From the NCBI GenBank assembly GCA_949130485.1, contig OX422191.1, forward strand, positions 5,085,754 through 5,149,753: a stretch of DNA of 64,000 nt, read 5' to 3'. Under the pieces are notes generated by a model. The model was given only the letters and a program-made list of their open reading frames with translations. It had not been told where the DNA came from and did not search any database. A program made the translations under genes and the position numbers. Positions 23,534 through 33,657 of this stretch are shown here, in pieces (within the stretch, counting starts at the first letter, position 1; each line of letters opens with the position of its first letter). The DNA is from Agelas oroides. Its lineage: Eukaryota > Porifera > Demospongiae > Agelasida > Agelasidae.

Positions 23534-23614
<81 letters not shown>
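23507..23614. repeat. (CA)n microsatellite
   Basis: About 108 bases of nearly uninterrupted CA dinucleotide. It generates spurious His-Thr and Val-Cys open frames. Confidence 0.98.
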
Positions 23615-23619
<5 letters not shown>

Positions 23620-24952
23620 AAAACACCTGGGTTACTTCAACCACACTTTTAGGTTGTCGCAGTTGCATCAGTATGACCAAAGAATGCTACCAAATAGGTT
23701 TTCTTGAAAAGTTCATAGAGGAGCTTCTTCTTTAGTTACATTAGCTAATCTCTTTTTTCAGAAGACCTATCTGGCATTTCTACCACAACCAACTAATGAA
23801 CTCTCCAAGAGCAGATGAATAACAAACAACAAACCTCACCAGAAATGCTGATTTGGCTTTGGCTGGTTTTGTGAAAGGAGATACTAATTTACCAAAAAGG
23901 GAGAAGCTTCTTAACTTGAACTTTATCACAAAAGGAATGCAAGCAAGAGTGACCGAAGTTGAAGTAACCAGTTACCTTAAACCTTTTTACAGTGTACACA
24001 CACACACACACACGCACACACACACACACACACGCACACACAAACACACATCCACGCTAGCCTTGTTCTATAACCTAAGTATGCACCAACCTAGTTGAAG
24101 TGAATCCCTCCCCCAACATTGCCTAGTAACAAAACAGATTGAAGAATTACCAAGCTACATACAAAAGCTACATACAAAAGGGACTTTATTCATGTACATG
24201 AAGGCTACGCCCATCCACCCACTAACCCCCTTCTTCTCCCCCCCCCCACACACACATGTTCTACAGTGTCAATGGTAGAGGGAGAAAGCCCACCGGAAAA
24301 CAGACTATTTCTCAAAAAGCAAAAGGTACTTTTCAAAACACCTGGAACTCAAAAATGTTATGAATTGTCCCTCTGCGTTGCCATTCCTCTCTTCTGGTTG
24401 TCTGTGGAAGCGGAATTTCGGCTAGGAGGATGCAGTCATGCGATAGCAACAGCTCCAACTGAATGGCTCTATGAACAAAGGGCACACAAGGTTTCTAACA
24501 ATGCAAAAGCCATCTGGCTGGTCAAATTGTCCTCCGTGGCAGACTTAGCATTGAACCAGCAACTTACAAGTTTAGCTTGTGAGGTAAGTCATAAGAAGCA
24601 ATTTTGACTAGTCAGATGACTCAAGATTCAGCTAAGTTGAATTCCTCATCAGAGCTAATTGTCACTATGGTGGAATGTGATGTCCTGAGGCTACCAGAAG
24701 AAGGGAGGTCATGCTTTGTAAGTTGCCTGCTAGACTTCAGTAAATTGTTGAAAGTGTTGCTAAGGAGGTCTGTAAAGTTGTGAAGAGTAAAACTAAGCAG
24801 TTTGTGGTGAGGAAGCCCATTAGATATGTGTACTGATAGCTACTAATAATGCTGCCACAAGATTGGGAGTAGTCTCGTGACTAGCCGGAAAAACCTACAG
24901 AAAATCCGTCTGGTAAAATAAGGCTGGATCCTTAGGCTTTTCTACTTAAACA
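23615..24952. other. rpe intron interior, unique sequence with a second CA tract
   Basis: A (CA)n tract lies at 23995-24052. A 113-codon plus frame at 24266-24607 has no domain I recognise. Its last third (EWLYEQRAHKVSNNAKAIWL) resembles a diverged stretch around 27520-27640, which suggests an old repeat and not a gene. Confidence 0.4.
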
Positions 24953-25145
24953 GGGGCGGGGATATAGGGGGGGGGGCAAGGGGGGCTTAGGCCCTCCCAC
25001 TTTTCAGATTGGGGGGGCTCAGCCCCCCCAATTTTTCTACTAGTTGTACAGAGAAATACAATATCATCTCGTTTCCACACCCCCACAGCTTAACATTTAG
25101 AACATGAGCCCCCCCACTTCTTGGTAGCTGTCTCCGCCTCTGCTT
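24953..25145. mobile_element. Small G-rich MITE, CAGGGGCGG/CAGAGGCGG ends
   Basis: The left end CAGGGGCGGGGATA pairs with the complement of the right end, CAGAGGCGGAGACA. The interior has GGGGGGGCTCAGCCCCCCC palindromes. No clear TSD. It belongs to the CAG(T/G)GGCGG terminal family. Confidence 0.5.
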
Positions 25146-25649
25146 ATGACGGAGTTATTTGAACGTGCCAATCAAATTGTAGCATGTCCAATTACTCCAG
25201 CGGCCCACTAGCACCTTAGGTCAGCACCAGCCACATTCAAACCCTGCTGACGTGTGCAAAACCAGACGAATCTTCCGTAGGTTATATCCGGCTGGGCACA
25301 AGACTAGATTGGGAGGGACCAAAATGTCAACACTAGTCTTCTTGATGGACAAGATGGGGAGGAACCTGGGAATGAGACTACGTCACATCACCACACACCC
25401 TTTTTATATTTGGAGAGGAGGGGGGGGGCTGGTTCTGAGAGTAAGGCAAAGCTGAATAGCAAGTGTGGGCCAGGCTGGGGATTGAGGTGACATGCCCCCA
25501 TACCTTTGGCATCATGTCAGGCATGAACTTCTGTCCTCTAAAACCAGGCTCGATGGTCATCACCAGAACCATGTCCACGAGAGAAACAAAGGGAAGCACC
25601 TCCTCCACTGGCGTCTCTGGCTTGATGCCAATACCAACCTAGGAGGGGG

Positions 25650-25960
25650 TGGAGGGAGGGGAAAGGGAGACTGCCTGTTCCGGATACTTTGTTACGCAGA
25701 TTTTCCTCCTATCCTCCTTCCATTTTCCCCTCCCCTCCCCTTTCCTCTCCCTCCCTCCCTCTTCCTTCCCTTCCCTCGCCATCCCTCTCCCTTCCCTCTC
25801 CCTTCCCTCTCCCTCTCTCCCCTCCCCTTCCCCTCCCTTCCCTTTCCCTCTCTTGGCTTTGATGCTAGGATGGAAGAAGGAGAGAGAGGTGAGAGAATAA
25901 GGTGTTTGAGGAGTAGAAGGAAAGAGAGGGAGAAGATGGGAAAGTGGGAGGGAGAGACAG
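25650..25960. repeat. Pyrimidine tract (CCCTCTCCCTTCC)n with flanking purine tracts
   Basis: C/T-rich at 25700-25850, bordered by G/A-rich segments at 25640-25665 and 25870-25960, giving partly self-complementary flanks. It occupies the intron upstream of the MMPK exon of rpe. Confidence 0.8.
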
Positions 25961-26245
25961 TGACATCAATCTGACCTTCATTCCTTTCTCCCTGATCTTG
26001 AACAGTTCAGTCGGATTCTCTGCCAACAGAATGATTATATTACAGTACGTCCAATTACAGTTACAGTGTTGTGTACAGGATCACCCACCAGCTACCCACC
26101 AGCAGTACTGGAACTGGGAATGAGGCTACAGTATAATGTAATATTGTCAGCCATATTGAAAAAAGAATAAATAATTGTCAGCTACTGCAAGCAGTGGAAT
26201 ACTGAGGTGTACAAGCACGATTCATGCAGTTTCACTATTTTGAAA

Positions 26246-26470
26246 ACAATGGTAGGATATATGGTGGGATAGAGGTTTGACTGTGAAATATTACTGGAAA
26301 CTCTGGTAGGGTATAAGGCTGAATAGAGGTTGATTGTAAAAGTATTACCTGGAAACAATGGTAGGGTATAAGGCAGTATAGAGGTTGATTGTAAAAATAT
26401 TACCTGGAAACAATGGTAGGATATAAGGCAGTATAGAGGTTTGACTGTGAAAATATTACCAGAAACAATG
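26246..26470. repeat. 56-bp tandem repeat, four copies, in rpe intron
   Basis: Units begin AAACAATGGTAGG(A/G)TATAAG and end AATATTACC(T/A)GG. The copies differ by a few substitutions. Confidence 0.9.
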
Positions 26471-26970
26471 CGTGGGTGTGGGAGGGGATTGTCCAGGGTA
26501 CACTAACAACATTCTTCAGGTTAGTTGCTAGAACAAAACCAACTTGATCATGAACATCTGAGAGAATATACAGTTAAAAAAAACTGAAGGTAATCCTCCT
26601 CACCTTTTCTGGCTCTGAATGAATAATCTCAGCAAAGAAACAAGTCAATGGCAGAATAAGCCAAAGTTCACCGGCATCATGAGTTCAATAATTCTGTGTT
26701 CAGATCATCATGATTTCAGATCATCATGATTCCAGTCTAAGTTTCTTACCAAAGAAAGCATCTGGTATTCTCTTCCGCAGACATTTCACAACAGAAGCTC
26801 CAAATGTAAGGTTGGGCACCTGGAGAACATGCATGTGCCCCTCCTGCTGGGTATCCTCCTCCCACATGCAGTCTTAATGTTCTATTGATCATTGCAGACA
26901 TTTTGTATGCTAACAACTTCTCAGCCAGACAGGAGGGGTCTGTAATCAGGATGGATGGGCCTATCTGACA

Positions 26971-27634
26971 GGGATTCACTTTGTTCACCAACTCTGAGGA
27001 CAGAAGGTACATGATTACCACATGACAGAATATGCTGATGCGCGGAATGCGCGCCGAACTGAGCTTATGCTGGCACTAGCAGTGTACAGGCTACACATGC
27101 CAATATGCATGCAGGGTTTGGCTTTGCAGAATGAAGTCTTCATGCAAGCTAAAACAAATGGAAATCACAGCCAATGTAGAAGAAAAGTACTAAACTCTCT
27201 GATAAAGTAAAATATACACAAGATTCAAATTTTAGATGCATATTATCTAGCTGAAGATGAGAACAGTGACACAAGCAAAGTGCTACTGTGTCTGCAAATT
27301 TGGTAGAGATCTGTGACAGTCTCGGAAACTTGGATCTTTGTGTTTTGCATCTAAAGAGAATGGGAATAGTAAACATCACATGAATGGACTAGTGAGAATG
27401 AAATTCCTAGCATTCAGCAATAATATGTACTGCCACACTGTCCCATGCATGGTGATCATGTGGTATTGATGTGCTGTATGATATTCCAAGAGAAACAACC
27501 ATGAATACAAGCTACAACTAGTGCTCTATGGACGAAGTCAATGTGGGCACATGGATGTTTCAACAAAACTGAAGCTGCCTCCTGGCTAGTCAAAATTGCT
27601 TCTCATGAACAACCGACCATTAAACTTGGTCCTG
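26971..27634. other. Spacer upstream of rpe
   Basis: No gene recognised. A diverged copy of the 24460-24560 sequence lies near 27520-27640. The region could hold the rpe promoter and a 5' exon, neither of which I can identify. Confidence 0.35.
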
Positions 27635-27643
27635 CATTATATT

Positions 27644-28007
27644 TAGTCTCACAAGCCAGACCCACTTCCGCAAAAAGGGTCTGGTGAAACACGTATACAA
27701 GCTGTGTCCCGCCGCACTGTACAGTGTGGTACAATCACATTGCAGTATTTTGTCACATGATGCATTACAACACTGTTTGAGTAGCAATAGCAGTCTTGAA
27801 AATGGTGAAAGAGAGCTAGGGCATCTTTTCCGCTACTGCTTTCCACTTTCCGCTCTTGGGGAGCGCGCTTACTCCGCAACAGGTAAATTCAAGAGTGCAT
27901 TATTTGATATCTGGTTACGTCATCCAGCTAATTGCATTCCAGTGGGACATGGCAGTTCACCAGACCCTTCCCTTCTTTTGCGGAAGTGGGTCGGGCCTGC
28001 AAGACTA
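27644..28007. mobile_element. Mutator-like MITE, 9-bp TSD CATTATATT
   Basis: The ends TAGTCTCACAAGCCAGACCC and complement TAGTCTTGCAGGCCCGACCC extend into CACTTCCGCAAAA on both sides. CATTATATT is duplicated exactly (27635-27643, 28008-28016). This 364-bp copy is the best-preserved member of a family also seen at 22754-23508 and about 40400-41036. Confidence 0.9.
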
Positions 28008-28285
28008 CATTATATTAAATCTGGAGTCAGCAGACACTTTTTGGTGAAAGGGTGGGTTTAACTAAAGAGTGAGCAGGTACCAATTTCTTTCAAAAGCTAG
28101 CAATCAGCTTTTCCTCTGAGTGCATTCCACAAACACACAAACACTCTGAGAAGCCACCTGACCCTTCCCTGTGCATGACACTGAACACAGTCTGTGCTGT
28201 GGTTGGTTTGGTCTGGCTTACGTGATCATCAGCCAAGGCATAAAGTTAATGACACCCACCATGGAGTTATTCCAGCTCCTTGGGG

Positions 28286-28336
28286 AGAAAATGGCAATCC
28301 CGACAAACTCTGCATTTGTCGGGATTGCCATTTTCT
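28286..28336. repeat. Perfect 22-bp hairpin, 7-nt loop
   Basis: The arm AGAAAATGGCAATCCCGACA plus AA is matched exactly by its complement after CTCTGCA. There are no mismatches and no TSD, and it stands alone in unique sequence. It could be a tiny foldback element or a small-RNA hairpin. Confidence 0.85.
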
Positions 28337-28507
28337 GTTGCTAAACAATTTGGTAGCGTCCATGTAGCTTCTTCTGAGGTTACTTCATTCAAACATCATC
28401 CCAAACAGAGATAAATGGTAAAATCACTTCAATTCTGTGGATCTGTTGTCATCAAAGTTTGCATGGCCAAGATGCTTGAGCACTTCAAGCTGGGGTGTCA
28501 TCAAGAG

Positions 28508-29161
28508 TACCGGGTAGCGGGAAATTTTCGAATGGTGCAAATTTTCGTATATTTCGAATGCTCGTTCCGTATTCGAAAATAAAAATTGCGAAAATTTGAA
28601 CGGCACGGGCAGCTGCAGTGTGAGGTGCTAACAATGTCTCTGTACAGCTACTTTGCAGAGGCTTCGAAACGGAGTGACCTTCCCAATCCCAATGGATCGC
28701 TATCGGCATCAGTTAGCCCTGCCGCGATAAAAGAAGCCAACGAAGCTGTAAAGAGTGCGACAAGTGAGGAAAAGAGCAAGCGGAGAGGGAGTTACGCTAA
28801 GTTCTCACCTGAGCAGCAAGCTGCAATCGGCAAATATGCCTCTCTTACCATCGCTTCCACTGAGAAAGATGCCATCTTCCATCGAACCTGTGTGTGATCT
28901 TTTTGTCTGCTCATGGATTAGCAATGGGCGTGTCCTACTCGGCCAGCCGTTGAACGTAGGGGTTCGCTTTTTTCACAGCTGTTCATGTTGCATTACGTCA
29001 TCATTACGCCTTCTGTTGAATATTCGTAAGTAATTCGTTTCACAGCGCGCGCGCGCGTGCAGTAGATCATGCGAAATTTAAAACTACGATAATTTATTCT
29101 CAAGGTATTTTTGCTCAATTATACGAAAATTTGCACCAACGAAAATTCCCGCTATACGGTA
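28508..29161. mobile_element. Tc1/mariner-like non-autonomous element, TA TSD, carrying a transposase exon
   Basis: The inverted ends are CCGGGTAGCGGGAAATTTTC and CCGTATAGCGGGAATTTTCG, flanked by TA. Both ends share a further block, GGTGCAAATTTTCGTATA. It contains the exon at 28634-28897 and an alternating GCGCGCGCG stretch. The family relates to the 22814-23215 MITE. Confidence 0.8.
28634..28897 (+). pseudogene. N-terminal exon of a transposase-like HTH protein
   Basis: 87 codons from ATG at 28634: MSLYSYFAEASKRSDLPNP, then a low-complexity linker, SKRRGSYAKFSPEQQAAIGK and YASL. The KF(S/T)PEQ.AAIGKYAS phrase resembles the first helix-turn-helix of Tc1/pogo-type transposases in multicopy sponge and coral genes (from memory). 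The frame ends where a donor splice site would be expected, and no downstream DDE exon lies in the element. This is therefore a deletion derivative keeping the 5' exon. An upstream in-frame extension to 28586 exists but is less protein-like. Confidence 0.6.
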
Positions 29162-29164
29162 TGT

Positions 29165-30093
29165 AGCCTGCCAGTGGCACACATGTAACTTAGGCCACTC
29201 CAAGTTCATTGTTTCCCATTTCCCGCCCGCATCCATTTTATGAGCCGCATTATTTTGTTCATTATGCATACGTTTATTCATTATTGATGGTGCTGCAGAT
29301 CACGTGAACAACATAACGACCACGTGCTTGCCCACCACAACTGTCATGAATAGGGATGCGGCTAATATGCTGGCATAGTTTCCGGAATAATCGGTAGCTC
29401 TGCGGAGCGAGCATAATCGGGAATAATCGGAAGGTAACATTGAGCGCGTAAGGTGCTTCCGCTGCGCGCGCATGGGTATGAACTGTTAGAGGTGTGCCTT
29501 TCTATTCATAAGGGATGTTTCATGTCTGACTCCTCCTTTGTGGTGAAGCTTGTTTTGACAAACATCATGATAAAAGCAGCTAAGTAGCACTACGCTCTAA
29601 AGGGTGGATCAACAGCGCTAATTTTGTTAGTGTGAGCATCTTGGGGGCGCAGTTTTAACTAAATTCTATTAATTGATTAACTTGCTGCATGAGCATAATA
29701 GGGACACACCAAGAGCATAATCGGACATAGTTTGAAGCATTCTAGCATAGCATAATGGGTGAATTTTTGAGCATAATAGCCTCATCCCTAGTCATGAACT
29801 GTCGAAGTCCTGTGTTCGATGACTGATTTGAATGCCCGGCACAATTGTAAACGTTTGCGTTTACTCTGTATCAACCAAATGTACGGTACTGCCGTGGACG
29901 ATCATTTCCGTGGCTGATGAAGAGCGTTCGTTCACTGATTTCTCCGTGTCTAACTCAGAGCCTCTGGTAATGAATAATGAATAGTGAACCGCCCGCCTGC
30001 ATGTCCTCAAGTTTCCAGTGTAATAGGAAACAATGAATCAACTTGGAGCGGCCTTATATAAATCACTGTACATACATGTGTGCCACTGGCAGG
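29165..30093. mobile_element. TIR element, GCCTGCCAGTGGCACACATG ends, with nested hAT MITE
   Basis: GCCTGCCAGTGGCACACATG at the left recurs inverted at the right (CATGTGTGCCACTGGCAGGC). Further matching blocks inside the ends are GGCC(A/G)CTCCAAGTT, CATTGTTTCC and CATTATTCAT. No clear TSD. It is interrupted by 29351-29790. Confidence 0.6.
29351..29790. mobile_element. hAT MITE, 8-bp TSD GTCATGAA
   Basis: The ends TAGGGATGCGGCTAATATGC and complement TAGGGATGAGGCTATTATGC are flanked by exact GTCATGAA copies (29343-29350, 29791-29798). An 8-bp TSD and TAGGG ends are classic for hAT. GAGCATAAT(A/C)GG phrases recur near both ends. A related relic occurs at 45050-45475. Confidence 0.9.
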
Positions 30094-31204
30094 CACAGAT
30101 CCCATATTTCTACCTCAACTATCAGACTATCACTTTGCAGTAGTGATTCCGGAGGGATTTTCAAAATCCGTAATTAATTATCACGGTGATATTCATCATA
30201 GTAAGCATTTAATTCTGAGCAAAATGGTTCTTGTTCGATCCAAATCGGTGCAGCAGAAGCTGAGTTGTGCGTCATAATGTGCAAAGGATCGGGAAAAAAT
30301 TTCTGGCCACTTTTAAATAGAAAAAACGGTACGTATTCGGTAATCACACGTGTGCAAAATTGAACATGCCGTAACTCGGGAACCTTTTGGCGTATGAAGG
30401 CGAAACTTTCACCAAACTATTGCGCATGGAATGCTCTTTCCTGTGAGAGTGTCAATGTGTACAGAGCTGGCTTATTTTCAGGAGTAACATTCAGCAATTG
30501 CGAGAGAGAAGGTTCTGAGTTGAGACTGAGAAGTTGAACAACATTTTGAGGTTTGTAGCAACAAATTATGGGTTATTACTGATGAACTTAGGTGGTGGGG
30601 AGGCTCAGTATGGTTTATCTGTCAGGTTCACTTAGAAAGCAGCATTACATGCCATTATATATAGTGTGGACAGGTATGTTACAGAGGTGGCTGTAATACA
30701 CACCTAAGGCCATACCATTTAAATTTTATGTTGCTTGGGCTAGAAGACTTTCGAAAGAAGGTCGGTAGGTAGCCTTGAAAATTTAAATGAGTCACGTGAT
30801 CCTGATCTTGGTGACAGTTTTGCTGCAAACGTGCACTAACAGCTCTCCACGAAAGTCAGCCCATCTACAGTTGATGATCTTGGCCTTTGGTTCGATCTTT
30901 AGGCTCTGTTTTGGTGAGTATGCTTGTAATTGTCCCCGCAAAATATGACGCCACTCCGACAAAGTCAGCTTGCAGCTTTACATATGTGGAGTAGTCAATT
31001 TTTGAGTACTGTCTGCCAAAATTTGGGTCAGTCGAGCCAAGCAAAATGAAATTAGATAGGTATGGCATAATGATCATGTAAATTAATAATGTGGTTGAAC
31101 ACATCACAGAAGGTCTAATGATGCTGTGTCCTGTTGACTGTAGCTCTAAAAGGGACTTCCCACCCCTCGAGGGATGTCCAAGGTTGCCACAGACTGTCTT
31201 AGGG
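30094..31204. other. Spacer, no gene recognised
   Basis: Mixed composition with no clear repeats. A 139-codon minus frame (30865-31284) partly overlaps the tandem array and lacks recognisable domains, so I do not call it. Confidence 0.4.
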
Positions 31205-31760
31205 TGTTCATTGAATGTCAAAGTAACTATTACATTCATGCCCATCCATGGATAGTCCAAGGATGGCAAAGTAGCCAGGCTCAAGACCCCCTGGCAAAGT
31301 AACTCAGGAATACAATGTATCCACGACCATCCATGGATAGTCCAAGGATGGCATAGTAGCCAGGCTCAAGACCCCCTGGCAAAGTAACTCAGGAATACAA
31401 TGTATCCACGACCATCCATGGATAGTCCAAGGATGGCAAAGTAGCCAGGCTCAAGACCCCCGGGCAAAGTTACTCAGGAATACAATGTATCCACGACCAT
31501 CCAGGGATAGTCCAAGGATGGCATAGCAGCCAGGCTCAAGACCCCCTGGCCAAGTTACTCAGGAATACAATGTATCCACGACCATCCATGGATAGACCAA
31601 GGATGGCATAGCAAAGCCAGGCTCAAGACCCCCTGGCAAAGTAACTCTGGAATACAATGTATCCACGACCATCCATGGATAGTCCAAGGATGGCATAGCA
31701 AAGCCAGACTCAAGACCCCCTGGCAAAGTCAACTCAGGAATACAATGTATCCATGATAGT
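31205..31760. repeat. Tandem repeat of about 86 bp, six copies
   Basis: Units contain CCAGGCTCAAGACCCCCTGG, CAAAGTAACTCAGGAATACA and ACCATCCATGGATAGTCCAA. The copies are over 90% alike, with small length changes. The phrase CCATCCATGGATAGTCCAAG is a partial palindrome. Confidence 0.92.
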
Positions 31761-31965
31761 CCGATGAATCATGGTAATACCAAAGACATGGTGGCTATTC
31801 TATGTATAGTAATGTAGATCAAAGTTAAAATGGCTGTTCTATTTAATATTTAGCCAGTTCGTGGCAAGGCTGGACATGAGTGTTCCCACCTGCATACATT
31901 GTATTGTGTGAATGTATTGAGACTTTATATTGACCCTAAAGAAACTTTCCACTTAAGGTTACGAT

Positions 31966-32603
31966 TAGCCTTGTACCCAGGCCACGTGGGAGGAGGGAAA
32001 AGTGGCCTGGTATCCGCGAACGATTCCGGAAATCTTCCGTGAACGAGTCCGATTATGGACAAGTTACACGTGGTTGTTATACGGAGAAATAACCAAACTA
32101 GATATACGGCTTGCAGTGTGGCAGCTGTGTTTACGCGGCGATGGCTTCCATTATCAGAGACACAAGGGGTGACATGACAAGGACTACGCTACAACCACTG
32201 CCGGTTCCACCGTTACTGTGCTTGTAGTTGAAAACAAATGGCAGAGTCTCGTAGCAGATGGACTTACCAAATCCTGTGGGTAGCCACAGGAATACGTCTT
32301 TACCATCGTAGATACATTTGATCACATCCAGCTGCTCTGCTTTCAACATGAAATCTCCCTTTCCAAAACAACAAAGAGCGAACTTGAGCGCTTTATCAAA
32401 GTCCTCGCTTTTACCTGCCATGTTCGTGGGATAAGCTCGAGACGGACGTGCTTCGGAGCTATACGCCAGTATACGGTAAAGATTAACGGTTCGTAAACGA
32501 TGGTATACGATACCCCATGAAATCATGGGATTTTTCGCGCATGCGCAAACAGTGGATACCAGGCCACTTTTCCCTCCTCCCACGTGGCCTGGGTACGAGG
32601 CTA
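31966..32603. mobile_element. Pack-type Mutator-like element carrying a RecQ exon, 9-bp TSD GGTTACGAT
   Basis: 50-bp inverted ends (TAGCCTCGTACCCAGGCCAC...) match at 49 of 50 positions. GGTTACGAT flanks both sides (31957-31965, 32604-32612). It belongs to the TAGCCTCG(T)(T/A)CCCAGGCC family. Nearly the whole interior on the minus strand is the RecQ-like frame. High end identity argues for a recent insertion. Confidence 0.9.
32131..32583 (-). pseudogene. RecQ-family helicase fragment inside a transposon
   Basis: An uninterrupted 150-codon frame starts inside the right terminal repeat. From the Met at 32421 the protein reads MAGKSEDFDKALKFALCCF, then LKAEQLDVIKCIYDGKDVFL (Q-motif-like glutamine), LPTGFGKSICYE (Walker A, motif I), and VVLVMSPLVSLI (motif Ia). 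These are the first three signature motifs of RecQ DNA helicases in correct order and spacing. Motif II (DEAH), motifs III-VI, the zinc-binding and the HRDC regions are absent. The frame stops just past motif Ia (MEAIAA), where a RecQ exon would continue with a DQ phrase. The product could bind ATP at most; no unwinding activity is expected. It was probably captured from a host or multicopy RecQ gene. Confidence 0.85.
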
Positions 32604-33430
32604 GGTTACGATCAAAACTGCACCGAAGGTTGTTGGCATAGTAAATTTATTGCTTTAATATTTCGAAAACCGTAACTGATATTTATCTCAAACAAGTTAC
32701 AGTCCAACAGCACATGAACGAAGTATCTTATTCGGAGAGAAATAAGCTTCTGTTTAAAAACGCCCCAACGCATTCGAACCAGCAATTAGCCGCACCGCTC
32801 GAACGCTTTTGTGCCAAATTACTTGGCGACTGTAAAGAGTCCGATCCTGGAATTTTTTCTTGCACTACTTCACAGTATTTACTAGGTCGGCACGTGAAGA
32901 TATCTGGCGCTTTAGGTATAATATTTGTAGGAATTTAACTGCTTTAGGCGTAAGAAATGCACCTCGGAGCATAGAATATTCAATTCAAGTCCAATTTTCG
33001 AGATTTCTTTACGTGCCGCCCTGCTAAATACACCACGCTACCCGTATAACACACCAGAACACTGAAGAAACACTTTCCATGCCTTATATTTGGCGCAAGG
33101 ATAAGCGATCTGCTTTCAAAATACGGCAAGGCCTCAAGCATCGCCAGTGAGTTTGGGGACGCGTGTTCGTGCAGCGTTCGCAATAAATAATTATTGTGTA
33201 CTATGTCAACTATAATTGCTTGCGTAAACAATTGACCCTTGTATGCATTTCACAGGTTTCGAACCAGTTGATCGTAACCTTAATGTGACACATTTCATAT
33301 GCCTGTGTACAGTGTATGGGAGTAAACAGGACAGGCAAACAAGAAGTGTATCTAGGGTTTTATGCATCTAAGTCATGTCAATAAAAGTCCTGTCAGGGAA
33401 AAAATGATCCCCCCAAAATTGATCCGGGGG

Positions 33431-33511
33431 GATCATTTTTTTCAGGCAAAAGTGATCTGGGGGATCGAATTTTTTGATCCCCCAGATCACTTTTGCCTGA
33501 AAAAAATGATC
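33431..33511. repeat. Perfect 36-bp palindrome arms, 9-nt loop, in Ginger1 end
   Basis: The left arm 33431-33466 starts GATCATTTTTTTCAGGCAAA. It is exactly complementary to 33476-33511, with loop GAATTTTTT. It carries four GATC-bearing phrases, is likely a transposase-binding or structural site, and lies 120 bp downstream of the transposase stop. Confidence 0.95.
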
Positions 33512-33657
33512 CTACCATGGAAAATCGATCCCCCCTGCCAGAAGCTATATATGAGTACTCAGTATTTTGGATTTGAATATCACAAGACAAATTTAACTAT
33601 AACAACTGACAAATTTAACCATAACAACTATTATAATAACTTTAATCAAAAATAAAC

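Larger units (their letters stand above)
22466..26970 (-). pseudogene. rpe: Ribulose-5-phosphate 3-epimerase gene with missing or displaced exons
   Basis: RPE interconverts ribulose-5-P and xylulose-5-P in the pentose phosphate pathway, using a TIM barrel. Minus-strand pieces, in order, are: about 26915-26967 (IGPSILITDPSCLAEK); 26750-26819 (VPNLTFGASVVKCLRKRIPD, GTAAG donor); a possible DVH start at 26557; 25976-26019 (NPTELFKIREKGMK); 25504-25638 ([17 protein letters not shown]... [20 protein letters not shown]); and 22530-22625 (AGANMIVSGTAVVRSPDPQK... VEK stop). Splice sites and phases agree between the well-conserved pieces. The exon bearing DVMDGH is absent from its place; a fragment reading SGADYLDLDVV sits after the stop at 22466-22520. 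The VDGG exon was not found. The usual EPGFGGQKF reads EPGFRGQKF. MITEs and microsatellites fill the introns. It is most likely a decayed or rearranged copy. A living gene in a misassembled region is the alternative. Confidence 0.8.
31953..33283. mobile_element. TTAA-flanked element (piggyBac/Kolobok type), split by a RecQ-carrying element
   Basis: TTAA at 31953-31956 and 33280-33283 bounds inverted ends GGTTACGATCAA(A)CTG. The left copy is broken after GGTTACGAT by the 31966-32603 insertion, whose 9-bp TSD is that very terminal sequence. The interior shows degenerate two-fold symmetry: GGTCGGCACGTGAAGATATC near 32886 faces an inverted GGGCGGCACGTAAAGAAATC near 33003. Net length without the insert is about 0.68 kb. 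No transposase. Confidence 0.75.

Noticed and set aside
23413-23735. Open frames of His-Thr or Cys-Val repeats
   Set aside because: Translation of the (CA)n microsatellite on both strands.
24266-24607. 113-codon plus-strand open frame in the rpe intron
   Set aside because: No domain, no plausible start context. Part of it recurs in decayed form near 27520-27640, which fits an old repeat better than a gene.
30865-31284. 139-codon minus-strand open frame
   Set aside because: It overlaps the start of the 86-bp tandem array, has no recognisable domain and no supporting splice or conservation signal.
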